From contig JBJELF010000041.1 in the NCBI GenBank assembly GCA_051879015.1, positions 5,787 to 69,786 of the forward strand: a stretch of 64,000 bases of DNA, in the 5' to 3' direction. The position numbers and the translations under genes were made by a program. The DNA comes from JBJELF01 sp051879015. Its GTDB lineage: Bacteria > Bacillota > Clostridia > Lachnospirales > Lachnospiraceae. Shown in pieces: positions 35,357-45,103 of the stretch (its first letter is position 1; the number at the start of each line of letters is the position of its first letter). Under the pieces are notes generated by a model, which searched no databases, was not told the origin of the DNA, and was given only the letters and a program-made list of their open reading frames with translations.

Positions 35357-37576
35357 TTATCTTTTCTTCTTTTTTCCATGCTTTTTATATTCCTCAATCC
35401 ATTCTTCTATCTCGTCTTCCATCCATTCTTTTTGAAATTCTTCTTTCGTGAGATAAAACTCAAACTCAATGGTTCGCAGTTCCCGATTGGTACTGATTGG
35501 TCTTACCTTTACTTTATCGCCCAAACAATATTGTCTGCCGGTATTCTCTCCAATAATCGAATAGCTAGACTCATCAAAGATATAGTAATCATTTCCAATA
35601 CGGGAAATCGGAATTAACCCCTCCACAGTATTAGCCAGCTCTACATATAATCCGTGGGCAGTCACGCCAGAAATGACAGCATCAAACGGTTGAAACAGAT
35701 ACTGTTGGATATACTCCACCTTCTTCAGTTTTTCTACCTCGCGCTCTGCATCTTCTGCTCGACGCTCCGTCTGAGAAGAATGGAGACAAACTTCATCGAG
35801 AATCGTGTGATAATGACTAATTCGCTGCTCTGACAATGCGCCATGCAGCTGTTCTTTGATAATGCGATGAATTTGCAAATCAGGATATCGACGAATCGGA
35901 GAAGTAAAATGGCAATAATAATTTGCCGCCAAACCAAAATGACCTGAACTATTGGTGGAATAACGTGCCTGTTTCATAGAACGCAGCAACAGACGGCTAA
36001 TTAAAGCTTCTGACTCAGTTCCCTCCAGCTTCTGCATCAATTTTTGCAAATCCTTTGGGTAAATTTGTCCATTGTGGGGTCTTAGAGCATAGCCAAAATT
36101 GTTGATAAAGGTGCTAAAACGCAGCATCTTCTCCTCATCGGGATTTTCATGAACACGGTACACAAAAGGTACTTCCTGCCAAAAATAGGTTTCTGCAATC
36201 GTTTCATTCGCCAACAACATGAAGTCTTCAATAATCTTGGTAGCTACATTTCTTTCATAAGGCTTGATATCAATGGGCTTTCCCGACTCATCCAACAAAA
36301 TTTTGGCTTCTGGGAAATCAAAATCAATGGCTCCTCGCTCATATCGCTTGTTTCGCAAAATCGCAGACAATTCCTCCATAAGCTGAAACATGGGAACCAG
36401 CGTCTCATATTTTTTTATCTCCTCGGTATCTTTGTCTGCCAGAATTTTTTTCACCGAAGTATAGGACATTCTTTGGTTGACATTAATAACCGACTCACAA
36501 ATTTGATGGTCTAATACATTTCCTCTGGCATCGATTTTCATGATACAGCTTAATGCCAACCGATCTACTCCTGCATTGAGAGAACAAATACCATTGGACA
36601 GCTTATGAGGCAGCATAGGAATGACGCGATCGACCAGATATACACTGGTTCCTCGCTTTAAGGCTTCCTTATCTAATGCTGTACCCTCCTTGACATAATG
36701 AGTTACATCAGCGATATGCACCCCAAGCTGATAAAAGCCATCTTCCTTTGTCAACGTGATGGCATCATCTAAATCCTTGGCATCCTCCCCGTCAATTGTC
36801 ACAGTCTCCCACTGACGTAAATCCATCCGATCTTTCAACTCAAAGGCAGCTACTTCATCCGGCATATTTGCTGCCTGATCAAGTACCTCCTCCGGAAACT
36901 CCATTGGAATCTGTTTGTCATACACGATTGCTAAAATATCTGTCTGCGGATCATTGGAATGACCCAGAATTTCAATGATATGCCCCTCTGCACCATGTTC
37001 TGCATCTGCGTAGCGGTCAATTTCTACCACCACTCGATGACCAGTGACTGCTCCCTTGGCATTTTTGAGTGTTACAAAAATTTGCTCTCCCAGACGAGGA
37101 TTGTCCGGAATCACCCAACCATTGCTTCGTGTACGTTTAAAATATCCCACCACCTGCTTGACATTATGTTCCAAAACCTTGGTGATGACACCCTCATCTC
37201 TCTTTCCATAATGACTATTTTTTGAAATCACTGTCACCAAAACCGTATCCTGATGCATAGCTCCATTGAGACAATCTGGCGAAATGAAAATATCCTGTTC
37301 TCGTCCTTCCACTTTGACAAAACCAAACCCTCTTGGATTGACGCTCAGTACACCGGTTAAACAAAACACATTCAATTTTCCATATTTTCCTTTGGCAGAT
37401 ACACTAATTTTACCCTCCGCCAAAAGTTCATCTAAAATAAACTGTAAATTCGCCCGTTCTTCTATAGGAACCTGCAATAAAATAGCCAACTCCTTCAGCT
37501 TCATCGGTTTATATTGAGGATTATCAAACAACTCCAAAATATGTTTTTTATTTTCTTCCAAAAAAGTACGATCCAT
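35357..37576 (-). CDS. rnr: Ribonuclease R
   Basis: A 739-residue exoribonuclease: N-terminal winged helix and cold-shock domains (GFGFVKVEGREQDIFIS), the RNB catalytic domain (TIDGEDAKDLDDAITL with the metal-binding Asp cluster, HIADVTHYV), NSSGHFGLAANYYCHFTSPI-type RNB motif and a C-terminal S1 domain (FDAVISGVTAHGLYVEL) ending in a Lys/Arg-rich tail. It degrades structured RNA and takes part in trans-translation with SmpB, encoded next. AGGAGGG precedes the ATG. Confidence 0.97.
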   Translation of the reverse strand: MDRTFLEENKKHILELFDNPQYKPMKLKELAILLQVPIEERANLQFILDELLAEGKISVSAKGKYGKLNVFCLTGVLSVNPRGFGFVKVEGREQDIFISPDCLNGAMHQDTVLVTVISKNSHYGKRDEGVITKVLEHNVKQVVGYFKRTRSNGWVIPDNPRLGEQIFVTLKNAKGAVTGHRVVVEIDRYADAEHGAEGHIIEILGHSNDPQTDILAIVYDKQIPMEFPEEVLDQAANMPDEVAAFELKDRMDLRQWETVTIDGEDAKDLDDAITLTKEDGFYQLGVHIADVTHYVKEGTALDKEALKRGTSVYLVDRVIPMLPHKLSNGICSLNAGVDRLALSCIMKIDARGNVLDHQICESVINVNQRMSYTSVKKILADKDTEEIKKYETLVPMFQLMEELSAILRNKRYERGAIDFDFPEAKILLDESGKPIDIKPYERNVATKIIEDFMLLANETIAETYFWQEVPFVYRVHENPDEEKMLRFSTFINNFGYALRPHNGQIYPKDLQKLMQKLEGTESEALISRLLLRSMKQARYSTNSSGHFGLAANYYCHFTSPIRRYPDLQIHRIIKEQLHGALSEQRISHYHTILDEVCLHSSQTERRAEDAEREVEKLKKVEYIQQYLFQPFDAVISGVTAHGLYVELANTVEGLIPISRIGNDYYIFDESSYSIIGENTGRQYCLGDKVKVRPISTNRELRTIEFEFYLTKEEFQKEWMEDEIEEWIEEYKKHGKKKKR

Positions 37577-37616
37577 TGTCCCTCCTAATTTCTATATCCG
37601 ACCTTTCCGCTAACAC

Positions 37617-37708
37617 GAAAGGCTGACACTGAGCAAATGAAATTCAATGAATTAGTCTTTCCAAAATTAACCCTATCCATTCCTATTTCATTGCAGTGAC
37701 AGCCTTTC
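37617..37708. repeat. Long imperfect inverted repeat between secG and rnr
   Basis: Left arm GAAAGGCTGACACTGAGCAAAT-GAAAT (37617-37643) and right arm ATTTCATTGCAGTGACAGCCTTTC (37685-37708) are near-complementary with a 41-bp centre. Either strand could form a stem of over 20 pairs. No T tract follows, so it is not a standard terminator; a small RNA, processing site or miniature element remnant are possible. Confidence 0.65.
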
Positions 37709-37768
37709 TCTGCTTTTTCATTTTTAGGCAGCTTGCAACACTTTGGTCCACTGAACCGCCGTATTAAC

Positions 37769-38008
37769 TTATCCTAATACATTTAATACAATTGCCAATA
37801 CGATAAATGCAACTGCAATAAACTTGGTGTATTTCTCCAACTTTCCTTCCATAGAACGTCCCTTGTTTTTTCCCCAATATGTTTCTGCAGCACCACTAAT
37901 CGCACCGGATAAACCAGCAGATTTTCCTTCCTGAAGCAATACGATCACAATCAGGGAAAGGCCAACCAATATAAATAAAATAGTTAAAATAATCTTTAAA
38001 ATTTCCAT
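37769..38008 (-). CDS. secG: Preprotein translocase subunit SecG
   Basis: A 79-residue protein with two membrane helices (ILKIILTILFILVGLSLIVI and KFIAVAFIVLAIVLNVLG) around the conserved LQEGKSAGLSGAISG loop typical of Firmicute SecG. It is an accessory subunit of the SecYEG channel. It heads the secG-rnr-smpB group. Confidence 0.95.
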   Translation of the reverse strand: MEILKIILTILFILVGLSLIVIVLLQEGKSAGLSGAISGAAETYWGKNKGRSMEGKLEKYTKFIAVAFIVLAIVLNVLG

Positions 38009-38043
38009 TGAAACTTCACCTCCTGTTCACAATAAACATAAGA

Positions 38044-38072
38044 ATCTTATCACAGAACCCACAAAATTACAA
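38044..38072 (-). promoter_or_regulatory. Probable promoter of secG-rnr-smpB
   Basis: Minus-strand TTGTAA (38067-38072), 17-bp spacer and TAAGAT (38044-38049), about 35 bp before the secG start. Confidence 0.55.
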
Positions 38073-38148
38073 CTACTTTTTTACTTAAAAAATATAGCCG
38101 CCACCCAAAACATTCTAATATGGATTTAAGTCTGACTGCGAAAATATC

Positions 38149-39420
38149 TTATCGAGTACTGCGATTCACATATTCTGAACGATATTTAGAGTATACAATG
38201 CGCTGACTCTTATACAGTCCAAAGTAACCTGATGCCGTATAACTGATAGCCACCGCCAACAAAAAGTAAGGCATCGCTTCATATCCACACAACTCAAATC
38301 CAATCAATAAGGAGGAGATAGCACAGTTAGTTACACTGCAAAACACGGACACCATTCCAACAGCTGCTCCCAGTGGAGCCGGTATTCCAAGAATCCCTGC
38401 AATCACACATCCAAAAGTAGCCCCCACAAAGAAACTTGGCACAATCTCTCCTCCCTTAAATCCAGAACCCAGCGTAATAGCAGTAAACAACATCTTCAAC
38501 ACACAGGCATAGAAAACAATCTCTCCTCCTTCAAAGCAGCGCTCAATCACATTAATACCCGCACCATTATAGTCATAGCTTCCCACCAGATAGGTCAATG
38601 CTACAATCAGCACACCGCCCACCACGACACGAAAATAACTATTCTTAATTTTTTGAAATAGATGCATGGTATTGTGCATAATCACACAGAATAAAACGGA
38701 AATACCAGCACAGAAGAATACCATGACACCCGTGCGAATCGCCATGCTTACCCCGAAATGAGGCACCGATTCCAAGAAAAAGCTTTCTGCTGGTACACCA
38801 GCCCAGATAGCCAACTGTCTTGCAAACATGGATGCTACCACACAAGGCACCAAAGCAGAATAATGCATGATACCCACACTAATCATCTCGATGGAGAAGA
38901 AAGCTGCTGCCATGGGCGTGCCAAACAAAGTTGAAAAGGCAGCACTCATGCCCGACATAATCATCATATGACGATCCTTATCATCCAAAGAAAATAATTC
39001 TCCCATCTTACTTCCAATACTAGCTCCAATCTGCAAAGCTGCACCCTCTCGTCCTGCTGAACCGCCAAACAAATGTGTCACTACTGTAGATACAGCAATT
39101 AAAGGCCACATATAAAAAGGTACATGATGATTAGACTGAATGGACTCAATAACCAGATTCGTTCCCTGCGCACTCTCAGGATTAATCTTTTCGTAGGCTA
39201 CCACAATTAAACAGCCTGCCACAGGCAAGAATACCACAATTCCCGGATTTGCCATGCGAAAATTTGTAACTGCTTTCATCGCATAATAAAAAACAATACT
39301 GACTCCTCCCACCACCACTGCATTCACCAACGCCATGCTAATCCAACGCACCAGTGTATGTATAATTTCATAAAATTCATGAAAATTTACTTGCAGTAAT
39401 CTTTTCATATTGTTACTCAT
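38149..39420 (-). CDS. CLC family channel/antiporter, probable fluoride-type (CLC-F/EriC-F)
   Basis: A 423-residue polytopic CLC protein. Helix D motif reads GTNLV instead of the chloride-type GSGIP, the helix F motif is GGSAGREGAALQIG, and helix N reads GSGFKGGEIVPSFFVGATFG. The altered selectivity motifs resemble the fluoride/proton antiporter clade (which has GNNLI-type sequences) more than chloride transporters. Ending near helix Q-R without the conserved Tyr fits this. Start ATG at 39420 was preferred since the upstream ATG overlaps the AGGAG site. It is 36 bp after polC, leaving no room for a fluoride riboswitch. Anion specificity is inference. Confidence 0.85.
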   Translation of the reverse strand: MSNNMKRLLQVNFHEFYEIIHTLVRWISMALVNAVVVGGVSIVFYYAMKAVTNFRMANPGIVVFLPVAGCLIVVAYEKINPESAQGTNLVIESIQSNHHVPFYMWPLIAVSTVVTHLFGGSAGREGAALQIGASIGSKMGELFSLDDKDRHMMIMSGMSAAFSTLFGTPMAAAFFSIEMISVGIMHYSALVPCVVASMFARQLAIWAGVPAESFFLESVPHFGVSMAIRTGVMVFFCAGISVLFCVIMHNTMHLFQKIKNSYFRVVVGGVLIVALTYLVGSYDYNGAGINVIERCFEGGEIVFYACVLKMLFTAITLGSGFKGGEIVPSFFVGATFGCVIAGILGIPAPLGAAVGMVSVFCSVTNCAISSLLIGFELCGYEAMPYFLLAVAISYTASGYFGLYKSQRIVYSKYRSEYVNRSTR

Positions 39421-39456
39421 ATTTTTTTCCTCTTTTCTCCTCATATAAAACAGTAC

Positions 39457-42400
39457 TTACTCAAATCCTTCAAAATCAAAGAAAGATATCTGGTCGCTCT
39501 CCGGCATTCCTTCCAGCAATTTCAGTTCATACATTTTATCTACCACGGTCTGAGACACACCCGAACGCATCCGAAAATCATCTCTAGACGAAAACTTACC
39601 TTTTTTTGCTGCTTCTTCAATTCCTTCTGCCGCTTTATCTCCAAGACCATCAATAGAGTTCAAGGAAGCCATCAGTTTACCATCAATTACCTGAAAACGA
39701 GTAGCCTTTGCACGGTAAATATCCAGAGGCATAAACTCATAGCCTCTCGCATACATTTCCTGCACAATACGCATATCTCGAAGGGTATCTTCCTCCTTAT
39801 TGCTCAATTCATTAGAGCGCCTCCTGTAATCCGCCAGATGTTTTTCCAGTTTTTGTCGTCCCAAACACATCAATTCATAGCTAAAACCCGTAGCACGAAT
39901 ACTGAAAAACGCTGCATAATATTCCAGAGGATAAAATACTTTACAATAGGCAATACGCCACGCCATCATAACATAGGCTGCCGCATGAGCCTTCGGAAAC
40001 ATATACTTAATTTTTTTGCAGGACCAAATATACCAATCTGGCACATTATGTTCCTTCATCGTTTTTTCCCATTCTGGTTTTAAGCCTTTTCCTTTTCGCA
40101 CACTCTCCATAATTGTAAACGAAAGTTCACTCTCAATTCCCATCTGAATCAAATAAATCATAATGTCATCTCGCGTACAGATACAGGTGGAAATCGTTGC
40201 CTTCCCCTCCTGGAGCAAAGTCTGAGCATTTCCCAGCCAAACATCGGTACCATGAGAGAGTCCTGCAATACGTACTAAATCAGAAAAATGCTGTGGTTTG
40301 GTATCAATTAACATCTGCATAGCAAAATCTGTTCCAAACTCAGGAATTCCCAGCGCACCCAATTTACATCCATCTAAATCTGCCGGAGTCACCCCCAATG
40401 CAGAAGTATTTTGAAATAGGGACATAACCTCTGGGCTGTCTAATGGAATTTTGGTCATATCCATCTCTGTCAGATCCTGCAGCATACGAATCATAGTCGG
40501 ATCATCATGACCAAGAATATCAAGTTTGAGCAAGTTGTGATCAATAGAATGATAATCAAAATGAGTCGTAATAATAGGCGTGCTCATATCATTTGCCGGA
40601 TGCTGTACTGGAGTGAAGGAATGAATTTCCTCACCGTGAGGCAGTACAATGATACCGCCTGGATGCTGTCCCGAAGTACGCTTGACCCCCGTACAGCCCG
40701 CCGCAATTCGTGTCATTTCTGCACGACTTTTATGAATTCCTTTTTCTTCAAAATATTTATAGACATAGCCAAATGCAGTCTTTTCTGCCAAGGTACCAAT
40801 GGTTCCGGCACGGAAGGTTTGTCCTGCCCCGAAAATAACCTCCGTATACGCATGGGCCTTACTTTGATATTCTCCAGAGAAATTTAGGTCGATATCTGGC
40901 TCCTTATTTCCCTTAAATCCCAGGAAAGTCTCAAAAGGAATATCAAAGCCATCCTTATAAAGCTTTTCTCCGCAAACAGGACAAATTTTATCTGGCATAT
41001 CACAGCCGGCACCGCCCGCAAAAGCCTTGACTTCATCCGAATCAAAATCAGAATAATGACATTTTAGGCAGCGATAGTGAGGACTGAGTGGATTTACTTC
41101 GGTGATACCAGACATGGTCGCCACAAAAGAAGAACCAACAGAACCACGAGAGCCCACTACATAGCCATCGGCATTGGACTTCCACACCAATTTCTGAGCA
41201 ATAATGTACATTACCGCAAATCCATTGCTGATAATGGAATTTAACTCCCGCTCCAGACGATCCACCACAATCTTAGGCAAATTGTCACCATACCAGTCTC
41301 TCGCCCGCTTATAGCACATATCGCGCAAGTCTACATCTGCATTCGGAATAAAGGGCGGACATTTATCAGGACGCACAGGCTCGATACGTTCCACCATATC
41401 TGCAATCAAATTCGTATTCGTGACAACTACCTCGTAAGCTTTATCGCTGCCCAAAAATTCAAATTCCTTTAGCATTTCCTCTGTCGTTCGATAAAATAGC
41501 GGAGGCTGAAAATCAGCATCATCAAAGCCCTTTCCTGCCATGATAATACGTCGAAAAATCTCATCCTCTGGATTGGTAAAATGCACATCACAGGTAGCAC
41601 ACACTGGCTTGTGAAACTTCTCCCCTAAATCACAGATCATCTGATTATAATTTTTCAAATCTTCCTCTGTCTTGGCCGGACTATCCTCATCTCTAAGCAT
41701 GAATGCATTATTTCCGATAGGCTGAATCTCTAGATAATCATAAAAATTAACAATCTGTGCGATATCTGCCTCACTCTCCCCCCGCACAATGGCCTGAAAC
41801 AGCTCACCTGATTCGCAGGCTGAGCCGATTATTAAGCCCTCGCGATGTTTGATTATCTCACTGCGGGGAAATCGAGGTCTTCTCGCAAAATACTTAATAT
41901 GGGCATCAGAAATCAGACGATAAAGATTAATCCTTCCCACTTCATTTTTTGCCAACACAATGATATGATAAGTGGGCAATTTTTTGATAGCATCCACATC
42001 CATCACTGCCTGTTCTTTCACATCATCCACTGTCTTCATACCCCGTTCTTTCAGCATAGCAAGAAGACGCAGATAAATCCCCGCAGTACATTCTGCATCA
42101 TCCACTGCTCGATGATGCGTATCCAATGGAACATTCAATTCCTTTGCTACATTATCCAGCTTATATCGACTTAAATGGGGCAGAAGCACACGGCTTAATC
42201 CCACTGTATCCATATAAGTGGGATTAAAATCCAGATGCTGAACTGCCGACTGAAATAAGATAAAACTCATATCAAACTCTGCATTATGAGCCACCAGCAC
42301 GGCATCTCTACAAAATTCGATAAACAAAGGCAAAATCACATCAATTTCCGGAGCATCCATAACCATAGCATCATTAATGCTGGTCAGCTGCTCAATCCGA

Positions 42401-43992
42401 TAAGGAATAGGTACCTTTGGATTAACAAAAGTACTAAATCGATCCACAATCACACCATTTTCAATACGCACCGCACCAATCTCAATAATTTTATCCTGAG
42501 TAGCACTAAAACCAGTCGTCTCAATATCAAAAACCACATAGGAAGAATCCAAAGACTGACCATTGGATTTGATGACAATCTCCTTTAAATCGTCCACCAA
42601 ATATCCCTCACAGCCATAAATCACCTTAAAAGGATCTTTTTTATCCAATGCGTGAAAGGCATCAGTAAAACCATAGACACAGCCGTGATCCGTAATGGCT
42701 AATGCCTGATGTCCCCAATATTTAGCCAGCTTAATCAAATCCTTCGTCTCAGACACAGCATCCATCTCACTGGATTTAGTATGACAATGCAATTCCACAC
42801 GTTTCACAGGTGCATGGTCCTCCCTCATCACACGAAAATCCGCAATCTTTCTCACACCCACGATGGAGCCGATAGTCAATTCCTTATCAAATTTATCCAT
42901 CTGTGCCACACCTTTTATATGAACAAAACTGCCAACTGAAAAATCTTTTTTTACTTTTTCCAAAAATTCCATGCTGATAAAGAGTTTTGCCATAATGGTA
43001 TCCGTAAAGTCAGTAACTGCAAAAATAATCAGCGCCTTTTCCAGCTTAGAGATTTCTCTAATCTCTACACTCATCAGCTGACCACGAATCGCAATTTCAC
43101 CTACTTCTCCCTGTATCTCTGAGATTAGAACTGTATCGTCATTGCAGAAACGACCAAAGATAACACTCGGGTCGTCAGAACGGATATATTGGTTACTCTG
43201 TGGTCGGTCGGTACCTTTTCCCTTGGGGAATTTCCCATTGTTGGCACGACGCTCCTTCCATGCCGCTGGCCGCTCGGCATTTCTTGGATCTCCCGACTGC
43301 TTTTTCTCGGCTGGCTTACGCTCCTGCACCAACTTCGGCTTAGGAGAATCCTCCCAAGGCATCTCCTCCGCAGCAGTCACCTTTGCTGCCTCTTGCTTTT
43401 GCCCTTCGGATTTCTGACTCATTCGGCTCTTGATTGCCTCAATTTCCTGACGCTCCGCCTCCTCTTTTTCCAACTGCAAGCGACTCTTCATTTTTTTCTC
43501 AAAAGCCGCTGAAAAAGAAACCTGCATCCCACAGCGCTCCAGCAGTACTTTCTCTAGCCACTGAAAGATTTCTTTGCTGCGAGAATGAGCCAGCATAGTA
43601 TCCTCCAGACAAATTGTGATAGCGGAATCATCACAACTCCACTTTGCATTTCGCATCAGATTATAGTCAAGAGGACTTCGCTGCTTCATTTCCAACATCA
43701 AGCTTTTTTGATAGCTGTCCCATAAATTTTCCAATGTATACTGACCTGAAAGCTGAAATGATTCAAAAATTTTCACCCTCAGTGAGGCACGCCCAAACAA
43801 CTGCCGCTTTATCTCGTCTTCTATTCGATAAATGTATTCCTTCATTACCAGACGCGGAAACTGTAGATACACATGAAGAAAGCTTTTGTCTCTGGTCAGA
43901 TTAATGAAAGTTACCTCTGCCAAATCTAAAAGCCCCTTCAATTCGTTATCCGTCTGGAGACTGGGGAACACCTCAAAAAATGTCTTCGCCAC
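39457..43992 (-). CDS. polC: DNA polymerase III alpha subunit, PolC type
   Basis: A 1511-residue replicative polymerase. In order: N-terminal region, a charged linker (~170-270), OB domain, PHP domain (VELHCHTKSSEMDAV, ~400), an inserted DEDD proofreading exonuclease (VVFDIETTGFSATQ, ~487; AHNAEFDMSF; HRAVDDAECT), the PHP remainder, and the catalytic palm (GSRGSVGSSFVA and EPDIDLNFSGEYQ). The C-terminus carries the zinc-binding CLKCHYSDFD / CPVCGEKLY segment before the palm. Start is GTG at 43992 behind GGGGTGA. It belongs to the uppS-cdsA-dxr-rseP-ispG-polC run. Confidence 0.97.
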   Translation of the reverse strand: MAKTFFEVFPSLQTDNELKGLLDLAEVTFINLTRDKSFLHVYLQFPRLVMKEYIYRIEDEIKRQLFGRASLRVKIFESFQLSGQYTLENLWDSYQKSLMLEMKQRSPLDYNLMRNAKWSCDDSAITICLEDTMLAHSRSKEIFQWLEKVLLERCGMQVSFSAAFEKKMKSRLQLEKEEAERQEIEAIKSRMSQKSEGQKQEAAKVTAAEEMPWEDSPKPKLVQERKPAEKKQSGDPRNAERPAAWKERRANNGKFPKGKGTDRPQSNQYIRSDDPSVIFGRFCNDDTVLISEIQGEVGEIAIRGQLMSVEIREISKLEKALIIFAVTDFTDTIMAKLFISMEFLEKVKKDFSVGSFVHIKGVAQMDKFDKELTIGSIVGVRKIADFRVMREDHAPVKRVELHCHTKSSEMDAVSETKDLIKLAKYWGHQALAITDHGCVYGFTDAFHALDKKDPFKVIYGCEGYLVDDLKEIVIKSNGQSLDSSYVVFDIETTGFSATQDKIIEIGAVRIENGVIVDRFSTFVNPKVPIPYRIEQLTSINDAMVMDAPEIDVILPLFIEFCRDAVLVAHNAEFDMSFILFQSAVQHLDFNPTYMDTVGLSRVLLPHLSRYKLDNVAKELNVPLDTHHRAVDDAECTAGIYLRLLAMLKERGMKTVDDVKEQAVMDVDAIKKLPTYHIIVLAKNEVGRINLYRLISDAHIKYFARRPRFPRSEIIKHREGLIIGSACESGELFQAIVRGESEADIAQIVNFYDYLEIQPIGNNAFMLRDEDSPAKTEEDLKNYNQMICDLGEKFHKPVCATCDVHFTNPEDEIFRRIIMAGKGFDDADFQPPLFYRTTEEMLKEFEFLGSDKAYEVVVTNTNLIADMVERIEPVRPDKCPPFIPNADVDLRDMCYKRARDWYGDNLPKIVVDRLERELNSIISNGFAVMYIIAQKLVWKSNADGYVVGSRGSVGSSFVATMSGITEVNPLSPHYRCLKCHYSDFDSDEVKAFAGGAGCDMPDKICPVCGEKLYKDGFDIPFETFLGFKGNKEPDIDLNFSGEYQSKAHAYTEVIFGAGQTFRAGTIGTLAEKTAFGYVYKYFEEKGIHKSRAEMTRIAAGCTGVKRTSGQHPGGIIVLPHGEEIHSFTPVQHPANDMSTPIITTHFDYHSIDHNLLKLDILGHDDPTMIRMLQDLTEMDMTKIPLDSPEVMSLFQNTSALGVTPADLDGCKLGALGIPEFGTDFAMQMLIDTKPQHFSDLVRIAGLSHGTDVWLGNAQTLLQEGKATISTCICTRDDIMIYLIQMGIESELSFTIMESVRKGKGLKPEWEKTMKEHNVPDWYIWSCKKIKYMFPKAHAAAYVMMAWRIAYCKVFYPLEYYAAFFSIRATGFSYELMCLGRQKLEKHLADYRRRSNELSNKEEDTLRDMRIVQEMYARGYEFMPLDIYRAKATRFQVIDGKLMASLNSIDGLGDKAAEGIEEAAKKGKFSSRDDFRMRSGVSQTVVDKMYELKLLEGMPESDQISFFDFEGFE

Positions 43993-44033
43993 TACGGCTC
44001 ACCCCTTTATCACCTTCCATTTTTATTATCATC

Positions 44034-45086
44034 TCATTCATTCCAATGATCTAATTCATATTTTAATGCGGTCAGCAGCTGCTCCTCCGGCAGTTTCTTG
44101 TAGATTTCACCATGTTTGATTATCATACCCATGCCCTTGCCGCCTGCAATGCCGATGTCCGCCTCCTTTGCTTCTCCCGGTCCATTTACCACACAGCCCA
44201 TCACTGCTACTTTGATATCCAAATCATAACCAGAAACCATCTTTTCTACTTGATTCGCCAGTCCAATCAAGTCAATTTGAGTTCTGCCGCAAGTTGGACA
44301 AGAGACTACCTCAATGCCGCCTTTTCTCAATCCCAAAGTACGAAGAATCAACTTTGCGGAGCGAATTTCCTCCACGGGATCTCCTGTCAAAGAAACGCGA
44401 ATGGTATCTCCGATTCCCTGAGATAAAATCAATGCCAAACCCACAGCAGATTTGATATTGCCCGACATAATAGTTCCCGACTCAGTAATTCCTACATGCA
44501 GTGGATAAGATGTCTTTGGCGCCAACAGTTCATGAGCCTTGGCACACATCAACACATCAGAAGACTTGATACTGATGACCAGGTTATCATAGCCTAAATC
44601 CTCAATAATTTTCACCTTATCCAGTGCGCTCTCCACAATGCCCTCTGCAGTCACACCACCATATTTTTCTACCAGATGTTTTTCCAGAGAACCACTGTTG
44701 ACACCTACACGAATCGGAATTTTATATTCCTTTGCCTTGTCCACTACAGCTTTGATATGCTCATCACCGATATTTCCTGGATTGATACGAATTTTATCTG
44801 CTCCATTTTCCATAGCAGCAATGGCCAAGCGGTAATCAAAATGAATGTCCGCTACCAATGGAATATGAATCTGCTTCTTAATTTCTTTTAATGCCAATGC
44901 CGCCTCCATGGTCGGCACCGCACAACGAATAATCTCACAACCCGCCTCTTCCAAAGCCAAAATTTGTGCCACTGTGGCCTGCACATCCTCTGTTTTGGTA
45001 TTTGTCATAGACTGAATCAAAATTGGATTTCCGCCTCCAATGACACGATTTCCAATTTGAATTGTCTTCGTCTCATCACGATACAT
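44034..45086 (-). CDS. ispG: 4-hydroxy-3-methylbut-2-enyl diphosphate synthase (GcpE)
   Basis: A 350-residue IspG. TIM barrel start (GNPILIQSMTNTKTEDV), DIHFDYRLAIAAMENGADKI and the C-terminal 4Fe-4S ligands (VSCPTCGRTQIDLI, MGCVVNGPGEA) are present. It reduces MEcPP to HMBPP, the penultimate MEP-pathway step. dxr is two genes upstream in the same run; ispH, ispD, ispE and ispF are not in the window. Confidence 0.97.
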   Translation of the reverse strand: MYRDETKTIQIGNRVIGGGNPILIQSMTNTKTEDVQATVAQILALEEAGCEIIRCAVPTMEAALALKEIKKQIHIPLVADIHFDYRLAIAAMENGADKIRINPGNIGDEHIKAVVDKAKEYKIPIRVGVNSGSLEKHLVEKYGGVTAEGIVESALDKVKIIEDLGYDNLVISIKSSDVLMCAKAHELLAPKTSYPLHVGITESGTIMSGNIKSAVGLALILSQGIGDTIRVSLTGDPVEEIRSAKLILRTLGLRKGGIEVVSCPTCGRTQIDLIGLANQVEKMVSGYDLDIKVAVMGCVVNGPGEAKEADIGIAGGKGMGMIIKHGEIYKKLPEEQLLTALKYELDHWNE

Positions 45087-45103
45087 GGTTCATCCTCCCC
45101 TTA

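Noticed and set aside
39421..39456. Fluoride riboswitch upstream of the CLC gene
   Set aside because: Only 36 bp separate it from polC, and no riboswitch-like sequence fits there.
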